Source: CALEUX01 sp037439945
GTDB lineage: Bacteria; Bacteroidota; Bacteroidia; Bacteroidales; Marinilabiliaceae
Length of the DNA stretch: 20,816 nt
Assembly (NCBI GenBank): GCA_037439945.1
Contig: JBBIVA010000060.1
Span: 1 to 20,816 of the forward strand
Reading direction: 5' to 3'
The notes under the pieces were generated by a model, which was not told the DNA's origin, ran no database searches, and worked only from the letters and a program-made list of their open reading frames with translations. This document shows, piece after piece, positions 1 to 6,004 of this stretch. The position numbers and the translations under genes were made by a program. The first letter of the stretch is position 1. Every line of letters begins with the position of its first letter.

Positions 1-75
1 GTGAATTATTATTAATAGCAACAGGCATCATTGATGTATTTTTACTAAAGACTATTGATAACTAACACATTAATC

Positions 76-426
76 TCATTCCTGTTCTTTAATCTTACGT
101 AGCCATAAATCAGCTATCAGTAAAATCAGTACCAATCCCGCAATAAATAGGCAGAAAGTTAACATATTTGATGATTCAGGGCTGAGCGATAACGTTGGCC
201 AGCTTAACTTAAGTTTGAATTCAAAGAATTTATTGAGCAAAAAGTACCCACCACCGGCTAACAGTACCGATACCGCCGATAACAGGCTTATGGTCAACCA
301 GGCATTACGTCGCTTTTTCTTAGCCACAAACATTGATATTTGAGCCATCACGCGGCTTTCAAAGCCATAGGGCAAGCTTTCAGACTGGCTCATTAAAACT
401 TTTTTAAGTGCTTTATCGGGTTGCAT
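76..426 (-). CDS. Small two-span membrane protein, candidate anti-sigma factor
   Basis: This 116-residue protein is not a family I can name. It has a basic N-terminal cytosolic part of about 40 residues, one hydrophobic segment at about 43-65 and a second at about 88-110, with a short basic-acidic tail. Its start lies only 3 nt after the stop of the upstream ECF sigma-factor gene, so the two are almost certainly co-transcribed and perhaps translationally coupled. A short cytosolic N-terminus followed by membrane spans, directly downstream of an ECF sigma gene, is the usual arrangement for a membrane-bound anti-sigma factor. There is no zinc-binding HxxxCxxC motif, so it would not be a ZAS-type anti-sigma factor. 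The function is inferred from position and topology; a simple membrane accessory protein remains possible. Confidence 0.75.
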   Translation of the reverse strand: MQPDKALKKVLMSQSESLPYGFESRVMAQISMFVAKKKRRNAWLTISLLSAVSVLLAGGGYFLLNKFFEFKLKLSWPTLSLSPESSNMLTFCLFIAGLVLILLIADLWLRKIKEQE

Positions 427-429
427 AGC

Positions 430-975
430 TTAGTTGTTTACCATTACATATAATTTCTTTCGTACGCGGTGAAGTTTTATCTTCACATTGGCTTCGGTTA
501 AACCGGTTATTTCAGCAATCTCTTTAACTGGTAACTCCTTTTGGTAATATAATGTTATAATTGCTTTTTCTTCCGATGTTAACATATTAACCGATTGCTC
601 CAGCTTATCAAGTACAGATTCATTGTCAACATGGTTCAATAAATCATCCACATCGCTATCCTGAATATTTTTTAAAACAGAATCGTCAAAAGCAGGCATT
701 TCATTTTTCTTTTTTCTTATTGCCGAAATAGCTGTGTTATAAGCTATACGATAAATCCAGGTTGAAAACCTGCAATCGCCTTTAAATGAGTCCAGCTTGT
801 TGAAAACTTTCATAAACACCTCCTGGGTCAGCTCTTCAGCATCTTCAGGACTTCTCGCTATTTTAACAATCAGTGCATAAACCTGTCTGGAATAACCATT
901 CAGAAAATATGAAAACAATGCAGTGTTCCCGTCAAGGATTTGGCTGATGTATTCTTTTTCTTTAATTGGATCCAT
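430..975 (-). CDS. ECF-type RNA polymerase sigma factor (sigma-70 family)
   Basis: The protein has the two-domain layout of an ECF sigma factor. Counting from the upstream ATG at 993, region 2 spans about residues 25-95, with the DAEELTQEVF and FSTWIYRIAYNTA stretches that bind core polymerase and the -10 element. Region 4 spans about 133-182 and has a helix-turn-helix (PVKEIAEITGLTEANVKIKLHRVRKKL) typical of -35 recognition. An in-frame ATG at 991-993 would add six residues. I chose the ATG at 973-975 because a TGTAAC-N16-CGTC promoter on the minus strand overlaps the longer start, and its predicted transcript would begin only a few bases before 975. The small membrane protein follows after 3 nt. 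The family assignment is secure; the target regulon is inferred from the promoter motifs. Confidence 0.95.
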   Translation of the reverse strand: MDPIKEKEYISQILDGNTALFSYFLNGYSRQVYALIVKIARSPEDAEELTQEVFMKVFNKLDSFKGDCRFSTWIYRIAYNTAISAIRKKKNEMPAFDDSVLKNIQDSDVDDLLNHVDNESVLDKLEQSVNMLTSEEKAIITLYYQKELPVKEIAEITGLTEANVKIKLHRVRKKLYVMVNN

Positions 976-986
976 ATTACCAGTTA

Positions 987-1012
987 GACGCATGTAGTAT
1001 ATTGAGGTTACA
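987..1012 (-). promoter_or_regulatory. ECF-type promoter of the sigma-factor operon
   Basis: On the minus strand TGTAAC (1012-1007) is followed after exactly 16 nt by CGTC (990-987). An AAC-containing -35 and a CGTC-type -10 at this spacing is a typical ECF sigma-factor promoter layout. The same motif with the same spacing precedes the divergent DUF6249-like gene, which supports autoregulation. The start point would fall near 979-981, giving an almost leaderless mRNA for the ATG at 975. Confidence 0.6.
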
Positions 1013-1052
1013 CCCCAAAAATTATTTTTTTTGTCTCTTTCTCAATCCCTAT

Positions 1053-1111
1053 TGAAACGAGCATGTTTTGCCAAACACAATCACAGAAAAAAAATGACCC
1101 ACTTGCGAGTT
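1053..1111 (-). repeat. Dispersed intergenic element, copy A (degenerate)
   Basis: The 13-mer at 1053-1065 is the exact reverse complement of 5769-5781, and gcgagtt at 1105-1111 is the reverse complement of the aactcgc that opens the copy near 5705. Only the end boxes are conserved; the central tcccga-type hairpin of the other copies is missing. Confidence 0.35.
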
Positions 1112-1182
1112 CCGTCATACCTTAACATTCAAATTTTATTATGATGAATAAGCCATATTAAAATTATGAGTCGAAAAATGTG

Positions 1183-1321
1183 ACCACAAAGTCGCCAAAG
1201 TCACACAAAGTGAATAAATATAAAGTCATCGTTAATGCGCCTGTTATTGGTTAATAAGAATAATTTAAAATCAAATACTATTCTTGCTTTAAAGTGCTTA
1301 GTGTATTGGCGACTTTGTGGT
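1183..1321. repeat. Inverted-repeat element (MITE- or REP-like hairpin)
   Basis: Positions 1183-1198 (accacaaagtcgccaa) and 1306-1321 (ttggcgactttgtggt) are a perfect 16-bp inverted repeat. Pairing continues imperfectly inward (cacacaaagtg against cactaagcac-like sequence). The left arm is internally repetitive, with cacaaagt, gccaaagt and cacaaagt in tandem. There is no open reading frame inside. The size and terminal inverted repeats suggest a short non-coding mobile or palindromic repeat; the direct alternative is a large structured leader element. Confidence 0.6.
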
Positions 1322-1371
1322 TTAAAAAGTTATCATTATTAAAATTTACTCAAACATTTTTAATAAAAAGT

Positions 1372-1397
1372 TGTAACCGATTAAAAATGGTGGCGTC
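1372..1397 (+). promoter_or_regulatory. ECF-type promoter of the DUF6249-like gene
   Basis: TGTAAC at 1372-1377 is followed after exactly 16 nt by CGTC at 1394-1397, identical in sequence and spacing to the promoter of the divergent sigma operon. Transcription would start near 1404, leaving a leader of about 40 nt before the ATG at 1443. Confidence 0.6.
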
Positions 1398-1442
1398 AAA
1401 TTGGGCAAAGAGAGTTAATACAAACACTTTAATTTAATAATT

Positions 1443-1850
1443 ATGATGGATTTTATTACTATTCCGTTGGTGATTGGGATAATTACCCTTGGAATATACA
1501 AACTGTTCGAACTCTATGCCAGAAAAAAAGAACGTTTGTTAATGATTGATAAACTTGGCGATAAGCTTGACCCTTCATACTTAAACGGAAGTTTGCCAAT
1601 GCCATCGCAAATAGTTGGAAAATTCTCCTTTGGGGCTCTAAAAGCCGGCGCATTAATGGTGGGTGTTGGTATGGGATTACTGGTAGGTTTTCTTATTCTT
1701 AATGCATCCTTACCGGCTATTGAAATGTTTAATACCGGTAATTATCGCGAGCTTGGTAGTGTTGTTTTTGGTTCGTCTGTTTTATTTTTTGGTGGTTTGG
1801 GTTTGTTAATTGCCTTTATTGTTGAAACAAGAATAAATAAGAAGAGTTAA
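1443..1850 (+). CDS. DUF6249-like small inner-membrane protein
   Basis: The 135-residue protein has an N-terminal hydrophobic segment (about 5-21), then a charged stretch with ARKKERLLMIDKL at about 26-38, and two further hydrophobic segments (about 65-90 and 108-128). A first span followed by a K/R-E-R-x-x-M-I-D/E-K motif and a two-span C-terminal part is the pattern of DUF6249 proteins, which are common in Bacteroidota and often lie close to ECF sigma-factor genes. The biochemical role is unknown. The second codon is also ATG, so the start may be one codon later. The upstream ECF-type promoter matches that of the sigma operon, which makes this gene a likely direct target of that sigma factor. 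A strong terminator follows. Confidence 0.8.
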   Translation: MMDFITIPLVIGIITLGIYKLFELYARKKERLLMIDKLGDKLDPSYLNGSLPMPSQIVGKFSFGALKAGALMVGVGMGLLVGFLILNASLPAIEMFNTGNYRELGSVVFGSSVLFFGGLGLLIAFIVETRINKKS

Positions 1851-1880
1851 AAGGCAATTGGTATTTGTAGTTTTGCTTTA

Positions 1881-1916
1881 GGGCTTCAACCGTTTGGTTG
1901 GGGCCTTTTTGTTTTA
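1881..1916 (+). terminator. Intrinsic terminator after the DUF6249-like gene
   Basis: An 11-bp stem including G-T pairs (1881-1891 with 1896-1906) closes a 4-nt loop and is followed by a T-rich tract (tttttgtttt). Confidence 0.8.
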
Positions 1917-2116
1917 ACAAGTGTTGAGTTTACAATTTGTTAACCTATATGTAATATTTAGGTGACGGCCACTATCTGCATTAGATATTTCTTTGTATTG
2001 TTTTTGGGAGGAATTTTAATGTAGTAGTTTCAATCCAATTTTTGGTTATTTCTTAATTATTAAAGCTCTTTCCTGTTAGAACCAATTAGAATTGCATTTA
2101 GAAACAACAGGAATTT

Positions 2117-4966
2117 ATGAAACGATTAAAGAGAATTGTTTTACCATTACTAACCTTTTTGCTTATACCCATTACGTTTTATGGCCAGAATGGTGCCATT
2201 CGCGGGGTAGTTGTTGATGGCGGCACTAACGAAACTCTGGTTGGTGCTGCAGTTGTTATTAAAGACCCATTTCAGGGAGTAACTACTAATCTTGATGGTG
2301 AATATGTGTTAGATAAGTTGGCCCCCGGAAAGTACGATTTGCATTTTACTTATATATCTTACGACCCATTGATAATTGAAAATATTGTTGTTGAGGCCAA
2401 TAAAACTGTTACATTAAGTGTGAAAATGTCATCGGCTACACAGCAATTGCAAACCGTTTCGGTGGTTGCACGTCGGGTTCAGCATACCGATGTTTCAATA
2501 ATTAACAGCATTAAAACCGCCGAACTGGTAGTGAGTGGGGTTTCTGCCCAGCAAATCAGTCGTTCGCAAGACAGGGATGCCAGCCAGGTTGTTCGCCGTA
2601 TTCCCGGAGTTACCATTATAGAAGACCGATTTATTGTTGTACGTGGCTTGAACGAACGTTACAACGCAGTGCAACTCAACGATATTAATGCACCAAGTTT
2701 AGAGGATGATGTACGCTCGTTTTCTTTCGATGTAATTCCAAGTTCGCAACTGGAGCGTATTTTAATTTATAAGAGTCCATCACCCGATTTGCCAGGCGAT
2801 TTTGCCGGAGGTGCCATTAAAATTTATACCAAATCCATTCCTGATGAATCGGGTTTGGAAGTTAACTACTCTATTGGATATGAGCCATCTACTACGTTTA
2901 AAGATTTTTATATAACTGAAAGGTACTCTGGTCATTGGTCAGGGTTAAATCGTGGTCATTACGATTTGCCTTCAGGCGTGCCTGCCGATATTAGAAAAGT
3001 TCCCAACGCAACCGATTTGCCGCGGATAGGGCAATCGTTTAAAAACAATTGGGTACCCGAAAAAAACACGGCTTTCTTTAATCAAAGTGCATCTGTTACC
3101 GGATATTTAAAGAAACCTCTTGGCAGTATGGTTTTAGGAAATTATACTTCGGTTAATTACAGCAACAGCTTTTCTTCGGAAAATCCGCAACGGTACGATT
3201 ATAATACTTACGACAGGGTAAATAATACAAGTCTGCCCATTTACTGGTTCGATGATAATAAATACAAACAGACCATTAAACTAGGACTTATCCATAATTA
3301 TGGATTGCGTATTAATCCCAATCATTCAGTCGAGTTTAAAAATCTTTTCAACAATATTGGTTCATATGAGTACGTTGACCGTGGCGGTAACCATTACGAT
3401 TTTGAATTTTTCCCATCGAATCACTCATTTCAGCAACTTTACAGAACCATTTATACGGGTCAGCTAAGCGGTAAACACGATTTTTTTGATAAACAAACAC
3501 AGATTCAATGGTTGGGAGGTTACAGCACATCGAATCGCGATATGCCCGATAACAAACGATACAGGTCAGATCTGGAAGAAGTGAATGGCAGCCGTGATAA
3601 TGCCATTATTTATGTTCCAATTGGTGGAGCACAACCTTATTTTCTGGGCCGGTTTTACTCAGAAATGGACGAAGCAACTATTACAGGTTCTTTAAATATT
3701 ACGCAAAAAATTAGCTTTGGCGAGGGCACTCTATTTGAACCCGTATTGAAAGCAGGTGCCTATATTGAGGAGAAAGATCGTTCGTTTCTTGCACGTAATA
3801 TTGGTTATACACAAGCTATTAATTTTAATTTGGATTTGCGCTTGTTGCCTGTTGACCAGCTGTTTTCGCCAGAAAATATTAATAATAACGGAGGAATAAA
3901 AATTGATGAGCAGTCGAACCCACAAGATTCCTACGAGGCAACCAGCAGCTTAAAGGCATATTATGGAATGGTAACGTTGCCGGTAACCTCTAAAATAAAA
4001 ATCATTGGAGGCCTACGGATTGAGGATTACACGCAAACCATGAAAAGTGCCACTACCGATGGCCCCGTTGATGAGGTGTATAAGCAAACTGACTTATTAC
4101 CATCGGTCAACATAGCATATAGTTTCAGCGATAAAATGTTGGTGCGTGGGGCTTATGGAAAAACAGTTAATCGCCCTGAGTTTAGAGAAAGAGCACCCTT
4201 TAACTTTTACGACTTTAATTTTAACGTCAACAAAAAAGGAAATATTTTCCTTGCCGATGCCAATATCAATAATATGGAATTGCGCTGGGAATATTATCCA
4301 ACAGTATCAGAGATGATAAATTTTGGCGGTTTCTACAAGAAATTTGAAAATCCGGTTGAAAGTGGATTTGAAGCTGGAGCCGGTTCTGGAGGGGCTAAAA
4401 ACTTTAGACCAATGAATGCTAAATCTGCGGTGAGCTATGGTTTGGAGCTTGAAGTTCGAAAATCGCTGGCAGGTTTATTTAACTCGGCTTTTTTTGATAA
4501 ACTAATGGTGGTCTTCAATGGAGCCATCATTAAAAGTGAAGTTGAAATTGGTACTGGTATTGGCTCAGGGCGTGATACTGATAATCGTCCATTGCAGGGA
4601 CAATCACCCTACATTGTTAACACTGGTTTGTTTTACAATAATGAAGATAAAGGTTTGCAGGTCAATATTCTATATAATACTTTTGGGAAACGTATTTACA
4701 GTGTTGGTTACACAAATGCCGACCGCACAAGGGTTTTGTATCCTGATGTGTATGAAATGCCTCGCCACCTGCTGGATTTCACAGCTAATAAAACATTTAA
4801 AAACAATGTTAATATTAAACTGGGAATAACCGACTTAATTAATCAGAAATCAATATTCCTCCAAGATGCCAATGAAGATACGAAGTTTGAAAAAAATAAC
4901 GATCAGATACTTCAGTCATCCCGACCCGGTACATTGTTTACATTAGGGATAGGATACAAGTTTTAA
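2117..4966 (+). CDS. TonB-dependent outer-membrane receptor
   Basis: This 949-residue protein starts with a signal peptide (about residues 1-23, cleavage after FYG or nearby). A carboxypeptidase-regulatory-like beta-sandwich follows (about 27-110: IRGVVVDGGTNETLVGAAV, TTNLDGEYVLDKLAPGKYDL). The plug domain occupies about 115-240, with SQVVRRIPGV, IVVRGLNERYNAVQLND and the DLPGDFAGGAIKI stretch. The rest is a long beta-barrel with alternating aromatic strands and a terminal aromatic residue (GIGYKF). Such receptors import large or chelated ligands across the outer membrane using TonB energy. No SusD-like gene is present; the beta-helix lipoprotein at 6005 is the nearest candidate surface partner. 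The substrate cannot be told from the sequence. A terminator follows, so it appears to be a single-gene transcript. Confidence 0.95.
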   Translation: MKRLKRIVLPLLTFLLIPITFYGQNGAIRGVVVDGGTNETLVGAAVVIKDPFQGVTTNLDGEYVLDKLAPGKYDLHFTYISYDPLIIENIVVEANKTVTLSVKMSSATQQLQTVSVVARRVQHTDVSIINSIKTAELVVSGVSAQQISRSQDRDASQVVRRIPGVTIIEDRFIVVRGLNERYNAVQLNDINAPSLEDDVRSFSFDVIPSSQLERILIYKSPSPDLPGDFAGGAIKIYTKSIPDESGLEVNYSIGYEPSTTFKDFYITERYSGHWSGLNRGHYDLPSGVPADIRKVPNATDLPRIGQSFKNNWVPEKNTAFFNQSASVTGYLKKPLGSMVLGNYTSVNYSNSFSSENPQRYDYNTYDRVNNTSLPIYWFDDNKYKQTIKLGLIHNYGLRINPNHSVEFKNLFNNIGSYEYVDRGGNHYDFEFFPSNHSFQQLYRTIYTGQLSGKHDFFDKQTQIQWLGGYSTSNRDMPDNKRYRSDLEEVNGSRDNAIIYVPIGGAQPYFLGRFYSEMDEATITGSLNITQKISFGEGTLFEPVLKAGAYIEEKDRSFLARNIGYTQAINFNLDLRLLPVDQLFSPENINNNGGIKIDEQSNPQDSYEATSSLKAYYGMVTLPVTSKIKIIGGLRIEDYTQTMKSATTDGPVDEVYKQTDLLPSVNIAYSFSDKMLVRGAYGKTVNRPEFRERAPFNFYDFNFNVNKKGNIFLADANINNMELRWEYYPTVSEMINFGGFYKKFENPVESGFEAGAGSGGAKNFRPMNAKSAVSYGLELEVRKSLAGLFNSAFFDKLMVVFNGAIIKSEVEIGTGIGSGRDTDNRPLQGQSPYIVNTGLFYNNEDKGLQVNILYNTFGKRIYSVGYTNADRTRVLYPDVYEMPRHLLDFTANKTFKNNVNIKLGITDLINQKSIFLQDANEDTKFEKNNDQILQSSRPGTLFTLGIGYKF

Positions 4967-4985
4967 AACAACGAAAATTATGTAT

Positions 4986-5023
4986 AACCGGATGGAGCTA
5001 AACAGAATCATCCGGTTTTTATT
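4986..5023 (+). terminator. Intrinsic terminator after the TonB receptor
   Basis: A perfect 9-bp stem (aaccggatg at 4986-4994, catccggtt at 5009-5017) with a 14-nt loop is followed by a T-rich tract. Confidence 0.75.
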
Positions 5024-5046
5024 TAACCCTTTTTTGATAATGTGGG

Positions 5047-5673
5047 TTAGTTTCCTTTCATCTTTTGAATCTCTTTATGGTGTTGTTTAACCATTTCTTC
5101 ATACTTTTTTCTGGATTCCTGGCGGTAAGATTCAAACTCGTTTTTTGTCTCATCCAGTTCATTTCTTGCTTTTTTTATAGTAGCATAACTGGTTTTGTAC
5201 AATCCGAAAATTACAATTAACCCAACTGCTAGTATTGTTAATATTAGCCCAAAAATCGTAAGGAATGTGCTTTTCATAATCTTAACCCCAAAAATCATCA
5301 TTGAATTTTTATCTTTTTGAGCCTGACTCAAATCTTCACGGGTTTCAGCTAAAGAGTTTTCAAGCTTAGTAATCAGTGAATCCTTCTGCAATAACAAGTA
5401 TTTGTGCTCTCGTATTTCTTTTTTTTGAAATTTAATCGTGTCTAACGTGTTGCGCCTAAGAGTATTTATCCAACTTTCTGTTATCATTTTGTAATTTTCC
5501 CATCGCGACGACTGGTCAATAACATGGTTGAATTGCTCTTCAATTGAGCCATCTTTAAGGTATTGTTTGTTTTTTGTTTCCTGGGCAGGAAGACACAGAA
5601 ATGAAAAAGACAATACGATAAAAAATAATTGCTTTTTACATGCCAGTTTAGGTAATGAATATGTTCTTTTCAT
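5047..5673 (-). CDS. Coiled-coil, single-span membrane protein of unknown function
   Basis: The 208-residue product has an N-terminal hydrophobic export signal (about 13-31, ending LPAQ). A periplasmic charged region follows, with a predicted coiled coil (about 80-122: KFQKKEIREHKYLLLQKDS, then repeated leucines and charged residues). There is one strong membrane span (about 134-160) and a cytosolic, very charged C-terminal coiled coil (about 165-208). I recognise the general type as a small Bacteroidota protein that some databases label tRNA (guanine-N1)-methyltransferase; nothing in this sequence supports a methyltransferase fold. It lies opposite in strand between the TonB receptor and the beta-helix lipoprotein. 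The layout would suit a structural or signal-transmitting role across the inner membrane, but that is inference. Confidence 0.8.
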   Translation of the reverse strand: MKRTYSLPKLACKKQLFFIVLSFSFLCLPAQETKNKQYLKDGSIEEQFNHVIDQSSRWENYKMITESWINTLRRNTLDTIKFQKKEIREHKYLLLQKDSLITKLENSLAETREDLSQAQKDKNSMMIFGVKIMKSTFLTIFGLILTILAVGLIVIFGLYKTSYATIKKARNELDETKNEFESYRQESRKKYEEMVKQHHKEIQKMKGN

Positions 5674-6004
5674 CCGAAAATAATTATAAAAGTTGGCCGG
5701 ATGTAACTCGCATGATGAATTTTCATCCGTGTTTCCCGAAAATTCGGGACAAGTTTTAGTTAACGAATCATGCTCGTTTCAAATCTGTTTAATAAAATCG
5801 TGTTTGGTGTGACGTGGATAAATCATAAACGGTTTGAACTTGAAATTATTATACAAACCTAATTGGTTGGGGTATTTAATAATTTCTTTACGCAAAGGTT
5901 ATATTAAAACCATTTCTGCCTAACCCTCACTTAATATTCGAAAGTTACTTTTGATTACAGTTTAAAGATGAATTATTAAAGTATTATAATTATAAAATGA
6001 AACG
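5674..6004. other. Intergenic region with a dispersed repeat and divergent promoters
   Basis: No coding sequence is visible in these 331 bp. They hold one copy of a dispersed hairpin element (5705-5781) and must contain the promoters of the leftward coiled-coil gene and the rightward lipoprotein gene. I could not place a convincing Bacteroidota TTTG / TAnnTTTG promoter. Confidence 0.6.
5705..5781 (+). repeat. Dispersed intergenic hairpin element, copy B
   Basis: The stretch opens with aactcg, contains the inverted repeat tcccgaa-aa-ttcggga (5734-5749) followed by caag, and ends with catgctcgtttca (5769-5781). The same order of boxes (aactcg, tcccga hairpin, caag, catg(g)ctcgtttca) recurs at 12274-12349. 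Confidence 0.55.

Larger units (their letters stand above)
994..1442. other. Divergent intergenic region with promoters and repeats
   Basis: This 449-bp AT-rich stretch between the leftward sigma gene and the rightward DUF6249-like gene shows no convincing coding sequence. It holds the upstream part of the sigma promoter, a copy of a short dispersed element (1053-1111), a long hairpin-forming repeat (1183-1321) and the promoter of the rightward gene (1372-1397). Confidence 0.7.

Noticed and set aside
1..75. Left edge of the window downstream of the candidate anti-sigma gene
   Set aside because: AT-rich sequence with no convincing terminator, gene or repeat.
5702..5727. A third ECF-like motif, TGTAAC-N16-CATC
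   Set aside because: The -10 differs (CATC, not CGTC), it lies inside the dispersed repeat, and the next plus-strand gene is about 280 bp away.
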